Source of the DNA: an uncultured Oscillospiraceae bacterium
GTDB lineage: Bacteria; Bacillota; Clostridia; Oscillospirales; Ruminococcaceae
Reading direction: 5' to 3'
Length of the DNA stretch: 64,000 bases
NCBI GenBank assembly: GCA_910579175.1
Contig: CAJTTB010000003.1
Coordinates: 62,001 to 126,000, forward strand
Shown here: in pieces, positions 45,608-54,500 of the stretch
Layout: every line of letters starts with the position of its first letter
How positions within the stretch are numbered: the stretch's first letter is position 1
Notes under the pieces: model-generated
Database searches by the model: none
What the model saw: the letters and a program-made list of their open reading frames with translations, nothing else
What the model was told of the DNA's origin: nothing
Position numbers and translations under genes: made by a program

Positions 45608-45775
45608 TTATTTTGTAAAGTTTTTAGGGGTTGGGATAGTCAAAACCGTATGAAAAAAGCCGTCTTTTGGGATTGTTTCTTTCACTTTGATATCAGGAAA
45701 TAGGCGTTTTGTAGTTTCCTCAAAAAGTTTTTTTTGATTTTGTTCAATCTCTGTGTATGCAACTCGGATTTTCAT
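45608..45775 (-). CDS. Small unknown protein, copy 1
   Basis: A 55-residue frame, MKIRVAYTEIEQNQKKLFEE at its start, with AAAGGTGGTGA directly before the ATG. It reads opposite to and towards the Rep gene. The protein is basic with one amphipathic helix and a beta-like tail ending in TPKNFTK. No known family. It is the only element gene without an obvious function; a regulator or modulator of Rep is possible but not shown. Confidence 0.6.
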   Translation of the reverse strand: MKIRVAYTEIEQNQKKLFEETTKRLFPDIKVKETIPKDGFFHTVLTIPTPKNFTK

Positions 45776-46260
45776 TCAATCACCACCTTTAAAGAACAAA
45801 TGTTAACTTTTATTAAATTTAAAAATATAAAACCATTGCTTTAATTAGAAAGACATTGTCATATTTTATATTTGCTTTGGATATACACAGGAAGTTTATT
45901 TTCTAAGTATATCATATTTTTAACAAAAGAGATAGCAATTTATAACTATCGTTACAATATATAGATTTTATTTATTTTATATCATACAGTATATTGCATT
46001 ATGCTATTTTAGCACTTTATTTATACTTTATCCATTAAAACTGTTACACATTCAATCGATAAAGTATAAAAATGTTCTTTTATGCTCTTATAAAATTTTA
46101 TTCTTCTTAATAGAAGAATCCTTTCCATCGTTTTGTTTACAATATAGAAAAATAGTTTATAAAAGTATCATAGTTTTTAATGTCAAGAAAATAACTATCA
46201 TTGATAAACAAAAGAGTTAATCACGTAATTTCATGATTTTATCTCTTTTATAGAAAAAAA
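45776..46260. other. AT-rich non-coding region, copy 1
   Basis: About 485 bases without a credible gene. It has a 13-bp inverted repeat (TTTATACTTTATC at 46020-46032 with its complement at 46058-46070), a shorter hairpin at 46091-46110, and several A/T runs. A single-strand origin or protein-binding region is possible. Confidence 0.4.
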
Positions 46261-46266
46261 TAAAAT

Positions 46267-46296
46267 AACGACCAAACAATGACCAAAACGACCATT
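46267..46296. repeat. Integrase arm-type repeats, right end, copy 1
   Basis: AACGACCAAA at 46267, AATGACCAAA at 46278 and AACGACCATT at 46287 lie about 85 bases inside the junction core and match the repeats at the left end. Confidence 0.6.
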
Positions 46297-46309
46297 TTGA
46301 TAAAAAAAG

Positions 46310-46354
46310 AAAAGCCAACAAACCCCGATTTTATGGGAATTGTTTGGCTTTTTT
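46310..46354 (-). terminator. Element-borne terminator next to the tRNA 3' end, copy 1
   Basis: An imperfect hairpin based on AAAGCCAA and TTGGCTTT, with T-rich flank in the minus direction. The corresponding copy at 51016-51060 ends the tRNA-Leu transcript, replacing the ancestral terminator at the left end. Confidence 0.6.
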
Positions 46355-46365
46355 AAAGAGTGCGG

Positions 46366-46380
46366 CAAACGGGACTTGAA
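46366..46380. repeat. Internal attachment core between the two copies
   Basis: CAAACGGGACTTGAA, 4,706 bases from both the left and right cores. It is preceded by TGCGG, the same bases that complete the functional tRNA acceptor stem at the right end. Confidence 0.9.
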
Positions 46381-46508
46381 TCCGAAAAAGTACATTTTAT
46401 AGAGCGTTATACAATTCTATAAAGCTAAGTAAACCCCAGTATTACGGGGATTTATCTAATATCAATCAAGATGTATTTTGACTTATTTTGGCGAATTTTG
46501 ACCAGAAT

Positions 46509-46529
46509 AACGACCAAACAACGACCAAA
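46509..46529. repeat. Integrase arm-type repeats, left end, copy 2
   Basis: Same AACGACCAAA pair as at 41803, shifted by 4,706. Confidence 0.6.
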
Positions 46530-46697
46530 AATAAAAGAAAAGTATGATTGAGCGTGCTGATGGGCGATTCGCTCCATGATTAAGGATTGAAAAATTACCA
46601 TAAAGTGACACGAAATGTCACATCAGGGGAATGGCAAAATGCCACCACATTCAGACAAACAGAAAGCAGGTCTATTGATAAACCTGCTTTTTTATAT

Positions 46698-47870
46698 TTA
46701 TTCTGCTTTGAGTTTTAAAACTTCTGCAATTGCTTGGCTTGCCCTTGCTTGTGTCTGTGCGAAGGTGTGAGCATAAATATTAAGGGTTGTTGTTGTATTG
46801 GAATGCCCTAGTGCAGCGGAAACAGTGCGGATATCAACACCGCTATGAATTAATAAGCTGGCGTTTAAATGCCTAAAAGCATGTACGCCATAAAAATTCA
46901 GTTGATTTCTGTCACAGAACCGTTTTAGCCATTCGTAAGGTGTACCCGGATTCATAGGCATACCGTTCCAATTAACAAATAGTCTGTTCGTTATATTCCA
47001 TTTGTCACCTGCTCGCAAACGCTCTTGATTTTGCTGTTTTTTATATTGTTTTAGAAGTAGTATAACCTGCTGCGGAACCTTTAAAATGCGTGAAGATTTC
47101 GCGGTTTTAGGGGTATCGGTATAAACGCCCTTTTCTTTGGTATATAAGGAACTACGACAAATTTCGATTGTATTATTTTGAAAGTCAATGTCTGACCATT
47201 CTAACCCCAATAACTCAGCACGGCGAAAACCGCCATAAATAGCCAAAGTAAAGAATACTTGATACTTCAATGGCTCATATTCTAACAATTGCAAAAATGT
47301 TTGTGTCTCCTCTATGGTATAACACTGTTTCTCTGTTTTCGCTTGTTCTGGTAAGATAACATGCTTACAGGGATTCTCTTTCACAATTCCCATGCGTATA
47401 GCATAATCAAATATGGTAGAAACAAAAGATAAGTAGTGTTTGATTGTTTTGGGTGATAATCTTCCTTTAGTGCGTTGATTGGTACCATCTTGCCCCAATT
47501 GATTGATAAAGCATTGAACTTGTCTAGTATTGATTTTATCTAGTTTTAAATGCCCAATGGCTGTATAAGTGCGTTGACTTAACTCCATATAACGCTCTCT
47601 TGTGCGCTCTTTGAGCTTAATTGTGGCATACTCCTCAAACCACTGAGCCGCGAAGGTCTGAAACTTCACCGAACCGCCTTGTACTTGTTTGCCTTGACAT
47701 TCTTCTTCAAACAAAACTGTTTGTCGTTTCAATTCCTTTTCAACCTGCTTTTGCGTCATATTCTTTTCTGGCTTCCATGTCTTAGATTTCATAACCTGTT
47801 TACCATTGGTATCATAGCCGCAAGAACAGCGAATCCGATAGCTGTTACCACGTTTAGAAACGGTTGCCAT
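46698..47870 (-). CDS. Tyrosine-type site-specific integrase, copy 2
   Basis: Identical in protein sequence to the integrase at 41992-43164, with all catalytic residues (R, K, HxxR, H, Y) intact. Having two working copies means that either element could excise itself, its neighbour, or the pair, depending on which cores recombine. Start at ATG 47870; GTG 47879 is the alternative. Confidence 0.93.
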   Translation of the reverse strand: MATVSKRGNSYRIRCSCGYDTNGKQVMKSKTWKPEKNMTQKQVEKELKRQTVLFEEECQGKQVQGGSVKFQTFAAQWFEEYATIKLKERTRERYMELSQRTYTAIGHLKLDKINTRQVQCFINQLGQDGTNQRTKGRLSPKTIKHYLSFVSTIFDYAIRMGIVKENPCKHVILPEQAKTEKQCYTIEETQTFLQLLEYEPLKYQVFFTLAIYGGFRRAELLGLEWSDIDFQNNTIEICRSSLYTKEKGVYTDTPKTAKSSRILKVPQQVILLLKQYKKQQNQERLRAGDKWNITNRLFVNWNGMPMNPGTPYEWLKRFCDRNQLNFYGVHAFRHLNASLLIHSGVDIRTVSAALGHSNTTTTLNIYAHTFAQTQARASQAIAEVLKLKAE

Positions 47871-47905
47871 GTTGTTCACTTCCCTTTTTGTTTATGCTTC
47901 TTTGT

Positions 47906-48292
47906 TTACGCTTCCTGAGCCATTTCACACTCATAACATTTTTTATATTTTGCAAGTTCTAAAAATTCTTCAGATGTTTCTAGTAATCTTTCTTGTCCTT
48001 CCTCGTTTAACTGACGATAGTTGTCAATCAACTGTTGTTCTTCTTCATTGAGTGAATTTTTTTCACTATTGCAAAATAACACTGGTTGTTTTGTTTCACT
48101 CATTCCCAATAAATAGTCAATAGAGACATGGAAAATTTGAGAAACTTGTTTTAGAAAAACATGCCCTGGCTCTCTTGCGTTTATTTCATAATTTCTTAAA
48201 GTTGTACTGGGAATGCCCAAATAATCTGCAAATTGTTTTCTGTTTAATCCTTTTTCTTTTCTCAGTTGTGTAATTCTTTCACCGAAATTCAT
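47906..48292 (-). CDS. XRE/CI-like repressor, copy 2
   Basis: Identical to the 128-residue repressor at 43200-43586, with the same divergent control region. A second copy doubles repressor dosage, which should also silence the first copy's promoters because the operators are the same. Confidence 0.88.
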   Translation of the reverse strand: MNFGERITQLRKEKGLNRKQFADYLGIPSTTLRNYEINAREPGHVFLKQVSQIFHVSIDYLLGMSETKQPVLFCNSEKNSLNEEEQQLIDNYRQLNEEGQERLLETSEEFLELAKYKKCYECEMAQEA

Positions 48293-48321
48293 CTTATTTT
48301 ACACCCTTTCTTTATATACTT

Positions 48322-48444
48322 ATTATATGTAAAATATTATCCGTTGTCAATGAAAAATGCTCATTATGAGCATTTTATTATATATATTATATTGACAAAT
48401 ACCCATATTGAGTATATTATAAGATTGTAAGAACTCATAATGAG
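48322..48444. promoter_or_regulatory. Switch region with two promoters and three operators, copy 2
   Basis: Repeats the copy 1 layout: minus promoter 48322-48350, plus promoter 48392-48420, and CTCATnATGAG operators near 48365, 48407 and 48439. Confidence 0.7.
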
Positions 48445-48469
48445 CAGAAAAAGGAGGGATACTTGAATT

Positions 48470-48664
48470 ATGTTTCCTAATATAGAGGCAGAACGAGCTA
48501 GAAGAAATTTAACACAACAACAACTTGCAGACACTTTAAATGTTTCATTAAAAACTTTGCAAAATTGGTTAAATGGAAAAACATCAATCCCAAGTTCTTA
48601 TTTGATTAAATTGGCAACTATGTGGAATACGTCAATTGATTACTTATTAAATATGGAACATTAA
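48470..48664 (+). CDS. Cro-like helix-turn-helix protein, copy 2
   Basis: Same 64-residue protein as at 43764-43958, with the same AGGAGG and promoter. It heads the rightward operon of the second copy. Confidence 0.82.
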   Translation: MFPNIEAERARRNLTQQQLADTLNVSLKTLQNWLNGKTSIPSSYLIKLATMWNTSIDYLLNMEH

Positions 48665-48750
48665 AAACCTACTCATATTTATGCCAATATTTTTTATTTG
48701 GCACATTATAAGTGGGTAAGAACTTCAAAAATACGAAAGCAGGTAAAAAA

Positions 48751-49032
48751 ATGAAAAATCATGTTACACAAAAATATCAAAAACCTTTGCCACGAATGAG
48801 AACAGCAAAAGAATGTTTTCATATGATTCATGAAGCTGATCCAGATAGTCGTATTTCACTTTGCTATATCCGTAACCTAGCTAAAAATAGACTTGTAATT
48901 GCACATCAAATCGGAAGTAGAATCTTAATAAATTATGATTCACTAATTGATTATTTAAATAAGGCAGCAACGTTTGAAACGCGACCCACTTCAGAAAGAA
49001 AAGCAGTTGGAGGAATTTCCCCAGTTCAATAA
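48751..49032 (+). CDS. Excisionase-like DNA-binding protein, copy 2
   Basis: Same 93-residue winged-helix protein as at 44045-44326. The reasoning on its start (ATG rather than the upstream GTG) also applies here. Confidence 0.78.
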   Translation: MKNHVTQKYQKPLPRMRTAKECFHMIHEADPDSRISLCYIRNLAKNRLVIAHQIGSRILINYDSLIDYLNKAATFETRPTSERKAVGGISPVQ

Positions 49033-49196
49033 AAAAAGAACTATCCCATAATATCCCAAATAATTATCAGATAGTTACTGTGATATCTATAGAAATAAAA
49101 CTGACATATATAACACATTCACTTAGAAAATTCAATATGTACCCCATTGAAAAAACGATACAATTCATTATTTCCCTCTCCTATTTTTTAGTAGAG

Positions 49197-49543
49197 GGTT
49201 AAAATTTAACCATTGGGTGGGTTCGCCCTTGAATAGCTTGGTAATTAATTAAAATCTAAACGAAAAACATAGATAGAAGTTATTAATTGGGTAAAACACT
49301 CGAAAAAGAGAAAATTGTTGCACCAGCTGGTGCAGAAGAAAATAAATCTATCATTGATATACATATCGTAATATAAATCAATGATATAAAACTGCTTTTC
49401 TTTCTGAAACGGGTCCCCCATCGACACGCGGTAGCAATATTTTTAGTTGATATCTTCAAAGAAAATAATTGCGTTAGATAATATAAAAGAAAATAAATCC
49501 ATAATCGATATACATATTGTAATATAAATCGACCATCGATATA
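49197..49543. other. Candidate replication origin/nick region, copy 2
   Basis: Same palindromes and 50-base direct repeats as in copy 1. If both are active origins, rolling-circle initiation at one and termination at the other could produce single-unit circles from the tandem. Confidence 0.5.
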
Positions 49544-49563
49544 TTTGGAAAGAGTTGTTATAA

Positions 49564-50262
49564 ATGTCATATATTATGAAAGTGATTGAAGCGGGTAACC
49601 TGCTTGAATTAGAAATATATAAACCCTTGAGAAAAGTGGGAATAAAAGGCATCACCAAGAAGGCAAATTATAAGCAGACTACAGAGCAACAACAAAAGTT
49701 AAACCAAATCAATTCAAAAAAGCATTGCTATCGGCTTATCAATGCCAATTTTAGAGCGGGTGAAGATTTATATATTACTTTAGACCATAAAGAGAATTTG
49801 ACAGTTGCACAAGCCTTTTTGGAGCTAAAAAACTACATACGTAGACTAAACTACTACCGCAAAAAAGAGCATAGACCAAATATAAAGTATATCGGGAGAA
49901 CGGAACAGGCTGGAAGATGTCACAGCCATGTTATCATTGAATATATACCAAAAGAAGTATTGAAAAAGCTATGGAAGCAGGGCGGAATTAAGATAAAAAC
50001 ACTTTATCAAGCGGGCAACTTCCATGAGTTGGCAAACTATTTGACCAAAGAAGAATGCACTGGAAAACGCTGGACACAAAGTCTCTATTTAAAACAGCCC
50101 AAAATTACAAGAATGTATATCAGGTCAAATGTCGTAGAGAAGCTAAGAACAGGGCGGAAAATTATATCATTAAAAAGGTATCAGGAAATCTATAAAGAAT
50201 TAACGTTCAATCAAATTACTGGAACAGTATTATATTTTCAGTATACGAAATTGAATTGTTAA
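49564..50262 (+). CDS. HUH-type rolling-circle replication initiator, copy 2
   Basis: Same 232-residue Rep as at 44858-45556 with the His-x-His and YxxK motifs intact. There is no frameshift or stop, so the second copy is not decaying. Confidence 0.82.
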   Translation: MSYIMKVIEAGNLLELEIYKPLRKVGIKGITKKANYKQTTEQQQKLNQINSKKHCYRLINANFRAGEDLYITLDHKENLTVAQAFLELKNYIRRLNYYRKKEHRPNIKYIGRTEQAGRCHSHVIIEYIPKEVLKKLWKQGGIKIKTLYQAGNFHELANYLTKEECTGKRWTQSLYLKQPKITRMYIRSNVVEKLRTGRKIISLKRYQEIYKELTFNQITGTVLYFQYTKLNC

Positions 50263-50313
50263 GATGATAAAATACGATTATTTATATATAGGGATATCTA
50301 TCTACAAAATCCC

Positions 50314-50481
50314 TTATTTTGTAAAGTTTTTAGGGGTTGGGATAGTCAAAACCGTATGAAAAAAGCCGTCTTTTGGGATTGTTTCTTTCACTTTGATATC
50401 AGGAAATAGGCGTTTTGTAGTTTCCTCAAAAAGTTTTTTTTGATTTTGTTCAATCTCTGTGTATGCAACTCGGATTTTCAT
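50314..50481 (-). CDS. Small unknown protein, copy 2
   Basis: Same 55-residue frame and ribosome binding site as at 45608-45775. The second copy adds no independent evidence of selection because the two copies are probably recent. Confidence 0.6.
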   Translation of the reverse strand: MKIRVAYTEIEQNQKKLFEETTKRLFPDIKVKETIPKDGFFHTVLTIPTPKNFTK

Positions 50482-50966
50482 TCAATCACCACCTTTAAAG
50501 AACAAATGTTAACTTTTATTAAATTTAAAAATATAAAACCATTGCTTTAATTAGAAAGACATTGTCATATTTTATATTTGCTTTGGATATACACAGGAAG
50601 TTTATTTTCTAAGTATATCATATTTTTAACAAAAGAGATAGCAATTTATAACTATCGTTACAATATATAGATTTTATTTATTTTATATCATACAGTATAT
50701 TGCATTATGCTATTTTAGCACTTTATTTATACTTTATCCATTAAAACTGTTACACATTCAATCGATAAAGTATAAAAATGTTCTTTTATGCTCTTATAAA
50801 ATTTTATTCTTCTTAATAGAAGAATCCTTTCCATCGTTTTGTTTACAATATAGAAAAATAGTTTATAAAAGTATCATAGTTTTTAATGTCAAGAAAATAA
50901 CTATCATTGATAAACAAAAGAGTTAATCACGTAATTTCATGATTTTATCTCTTTTATAGAAAAAAA
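50482..50966. other. AT-rich non-coding region, copy 2
   Basis: Same sequence as 45776-46260, including the 13-bp inverted repeat. Confidence 0.4.
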
Positions 50967-50972
50967 TAAAAT

Positions 50973-51002
50973 AACGACCAAACAATGACCAAAACGACCA
51001 TT
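50973..51002. repeat. Integrase arm-type repeats, right end, copy 2
   Basis: Same three repeats as at 46267-46296. Confidence 0.6.
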
Positions 51003-51015
51003 TTGATAAAAAAAG

Positions 51016-51060
51016 AAAAGCCAACAAACCCCGATTTTATGGGAATTGTTTGGCTTTTTT
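51016..51060 (-). terminator. Terminator of tRNA-Leu, supplied by the element
   Basis: Imperfect hairpin (AAAGCCAA with TTGGCTTT) with a T-rich tail in the minus direction, just after the tRNA 3' end. Same as the element-end hairpin at 46310. Confidence 0.65.
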
Positions 51061-51066
51061 AAAGAG

Positions 51067-51147
51067 TGCGGCAAACGGGACTTGAACCCGTACGTCAAAG
51101 ACACACGCCCCTCAAACGTGCCTGTCTGCCGATTCCAGCACTGCCGC
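51067..51147 (-). tRNA. tRNA-Leu (anticodon GAG)
   Basis: Folds as a class II tRNA: acceptor GCGGCAG with TTGCCGC plus discriminator A, anticodon stem CACGT/GCGTG around loop TTGAGGG giving anticodon GAG, a long variable arm, and T-arm ACGGG/CCCGT with TTCAAGT. CCA is not encoded. The 3' half doubles as the attachment site of the integrative element, which rebuilds the acceptor stem. Confidence 0.95.
51072..51086. repeat. Right attachment core (attR) inside tRNA-Leu
   Basis: CAAACGGGACTTGAA within the T-arm and acceptor region. The next base is C here but T at the other two cores, which marks the limit of exact identity. Confidence 0.9.
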
Positions 51148-51176
51148 AGATGGATTATATTTTTAATTGCTTAGAC

Positions 51177-51205
51177 ATTATAACAATTATTTTACCAAAT
51201 GTCAA
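51177..51205 (-). promoter_or_regulatory. Promoter of tRNA-Leu
   Basis: On the minus strand TTGACA (51200-51205) and TATAAT (51177-51182) with a 17-base spacer, 30 bases before the tRNA 5' end. Confidence 0.88.
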
Positions 51206-51243
51206 CCATTTTTTTTAGATATTTCTATGATAAAATTATCTTC

Positions 51244-51272
51244 TTGATTTTATCAAATTGTTATGGTAAAAT
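51244..51272 (+). promoter_or_regulatory. Candidate promoter of ileS
   Basis: TTGATT (51244-51249) and TAAAAT (51267-51272) with 17 bases between, upstream of the T-box leader. Confidence 0.5.
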
Positions 51273-51293
51273 AATAAAAATAAAATAATAACG

Positions 51294-51521
51294 TTGACAA
51301 AGACAGTAAGATTTTATCAAACATCACAGCGAGCTGGAGAGGGTGCAAGTCCAGTATTATTAGATAATTTCTGAACATCCCTTTGGAGTTGCAAAACCGA
51401 ACATTTTTCAGTAAGTTTTGTCGGATTTCCCCCGTTATCGGGAACACATATGTTGGTATGTAGTAATAGGTGGTTATCACAAAGCGTAGCTTTGTCCTGT
51501 TCTCAGGGCAAGGCTTTTTGT
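51294..51521 (+). ncRNA. T-box leader of ileS
   Basis: A structured leader before ileS with the T-box layout. Stem I with AGAG-type bulge near 51330-51345, a candidate isoleucine specifier ATC at 51377-51379, the T-box-like AATAGGTGGTTATCAC at 51465-51480, and a terminator stem (51488-51499 with 51504-51515) ending in a T-run. Uncharged tRNA-Ile should stabilise the antiterminator and allow ileS transcription. Elements are matched by eye, not by covariance search. Confidence 0.8.
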
Positions 51522-51586
51522 TGTTTTGATGCTATATTTCTATTGATGAATACCAAAATAAACAATTATTATAGGAGGTTATTACC

Positions 51587-54500
51587 ATGTATCAAAAAGT
51601 TTCCAAAGACTTAAATTTCGTAGAACGTGAAAAAGATGTGGAAAAATTCTGGCGAGAAAACCATATTTTTGAAAAGAGTATTGAAAATCGCAAACAGGGT
51701 CCAACCTATACATTTTACGACGGTCCCCCAACCGCAAACGGAAAACCGCATATCGGACATGTGCTCACTCGTGTTATCAAGGATATGATACCTCGTTATC
51801 GCACAATGAAAGGTTATAATGTTCCTCGTAAAGCGGGCTGGGATACACATGGCTTGCCGGTAGAACTAGAAGTTGAAAAACTGCTTGGTATTGACGGAAA
51901 AGAACAGATCGAAACCTATGGTTTAGAACCATTTATTGAACAATGTAAAAAGAGTGTTTGGCAATACAAAGGCATGTGGGAAGATTTTTCCCAAACAGTT
52001 GGTTTTTGGGCTGATATGAATGACCCATATGTCACCTATCACAATGATTTCATTGAATCCGAATGGTGGGCACTCAAACAAATCTGGGAGAAGGGATTAC
52101 TTTATAAGGGCTTTAAAATCGTACCTTATTGCCCCCGCTGTGGTACTCCCCTTTCTAGTCATGAAGTAGCACAGGGATATAAAGATGTCAAAGAGCGCTC
52201 CGCAATTGTAAAATTTAAAGTCACAGATGAAGACGCTTATATCTTAGCATGGACTACTACACCATGGACACTTCCTTCCAATGTGGCATTGTGTGTCAAT
52301 CCCAATGAAAGTTATGTGAAAGTACAATCTCAAGACACCATCTATTATCTGGCTCAAGCGCTTGCAACTACTGTATTGGGCGAAGACAATTACACTGTTT
52401 TAGAAACCTATACTGGTAAAGATTTGGAGCATAAAAAATATCAGCCATTATTTGATTTTGTAAAACCCGCTCAAACATGTTGGTATATCACCTGTGACAC
52501 CTATGTCACCTTAACCGATGGTACTGGTATCGTTCATATTGCCCCTGCATTTGGTGAAGATGACGCCAATGTTGGAAGAAAGTACGATCTGCCATTTGTT
52601 CAATTGGTAGATGCAAAGGGAGAGATGACCCAAGAAACTCCTTGGGCTGGCACCTTCTGTAAAGATGCTGACGATGCAATTCTCAAAGATTTAAAACAGC
52701 GTGATTTACTTTTTTCTGCCCCTCCATTTGAACACAGTTATCCACACTGCTGGCGCTGCGATACTCCGCTGATTTATTATGCAAGAGAATCTTGGTTTAT
52801 CAAGATGACCGATATTCGTGAAAATTTAATCAAAAACAACAATACCATTCATTGGATTCCAGAAAGCATTGGGAAAGGTCGTTTTGGAGACTGGTTGGAA
52901 AATGTTCAAGATTGGGGCATTAGCCGAAATCGCTATTGGGGTACTCCTTTAAACATCTGGGAATGTGAAGGTTGCAATCATAAACATGCCATCGGCAGCA
53001 TTGAAGAACTCAAACAGCTTTCCAATAACTGTCCAGACAACATTGAATTACACCGTCCATATATTGATGCTGTTACGCTCACCTGTCCAGAATGTGGTGC
53101 ACAGATGAAGCGCGTGCCAGAAGTAATCGATTGTTGGTTTGACTCTGGTTCTATGCCTTTCGCACAACACCATTATCCCTTTGAAAATCAAGATTTATTC
53201 AAACAACAATTCCCTGCTGATTTTATCTCTGAAGCAGTTGACCAAACTAGAGGTTGGTTTTATTCTCTACTTGCAATCTCTACACTGATTTTCAATCAAG
53301 CACCTTATCAAAATGTCATTGTGCTGGGACATGTACAAGATGAGAATGGACAAAAAATGTCTAAATCAAAGGGAAACGCCGTGGATCCATTCAAAGCATT
53401 GGAAACCTATGGTGCAGATGCAATTCGCTGGTATTTCTACAGCAATTCTGCCCCATGGCTGCCAAATCGCTTCCATGCAAAAGCAGTGCAAGAAGGACAA
53501 CGTAAATTAATGTCCACCCTTTGGAATACCTACGCATTTTTTGTACTATATGCCAATATCGATCAGTTTAACCCCATGGAACACGACTTAAAACCAGAAA
53601 CATTATGCACTATGGATAGATGGTTACTTTCTAAATTAAATAGTTTAGTGCTAACCGTGGACGATAGTTTAGAACATTATAAAATTCCAGAAGCAGCAAG
53701 AGCATTACAGGAATTTGTAGACGAAATGAGCAACTGGTATGTCAGAAGAAACCGCGAACGCTTCTGGGCACAAGAAATGAGCCAAGACAAGATCAATGCC
53801 TATATGACTTTATTTATTGCATTGACTCATGTCTCCGCTGTAGCAGCTCCTATGATTCCATTTATGACAGAACAAATCTATCGTAATCTAGTTTGCAGTG
53901 TAGATCCTTCCGCACCAGAAAGCGTCCACCTTTGTGACTTCCCTACTGGAAATCCACAACTTATCGATCCTGTATTGGAAGAAAATATGGAAAAGGTCTT
54001 AAAAATTGTTGCTTTGGGACGCGCTGCCAGAAATAATGCAAATATCAAAAACCGTCAACCAATTGCTCATATGTATATCAAATCCGAACACCAATTGGAT
54101 GAACTATACCAATCAATCATCAAAGATGAGCTCAATATCAAATCTATCTCCTTTATAGATGATGCTGCACAATTTATTTCTTATACTTTTAAACCACAGC
54201 TCAAAATATTGGGTCAAAAATATGGTAAAAAGGTCAATGAAATTCGCAATCTATTGGCTTCTCTAGACGGTACTCAAGCAAAAAAAGAGCTTGACCAAAC
54301 TGGATTTATCAGCCTAACCCTTTCTGACTCCACCATTCAGCTCAGCGAAGAAGAACTGTTAATTGACACTGCTCAAACAGAAGGATTTGAAAGCAGTTCT
54401 GAACGTGGTATTACTGTTGTATTGGACACACATCTAACAGAGGAATTGATTGAAGAAGGATTTGTACGCGAAATTATTAGTAAAATCCAATCCATGAGAA

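Larger units (their letters stand above)
41660..46365. mobile_element. Integrative element, copy 1 (4,706 bp)
   Basis: A small integrative element that entered at the 3' end of tRNA-Leu. The copy is bounded by the 15-base core CAAACGGGACTTGAA at 41660 and at 46366. It encodes, in order, an integrase and repressor (minus), a Cro-like protein, an excisionase-like protein and an HUH Rep (plus), and a 55-residue protein (minus). About a third is non-coding. No capsid, portal, conjugation or resistance gene is present. It is followed head-to-tail by a second copy in which I found no difference. Confidence 0.9.
46366..51071. mobile_element. Integrative element, copy 2 (4,706 bp)
   Basis: Second head-to-tail copy with the same genes in the same order and every coordinate shifted by 4,706. 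In the stretches I compared, coding and non-coding, I saw no difference. Its right border merges with the tRNA-Leu gene, whose 3' end it supplies. Confidence 0.9.
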
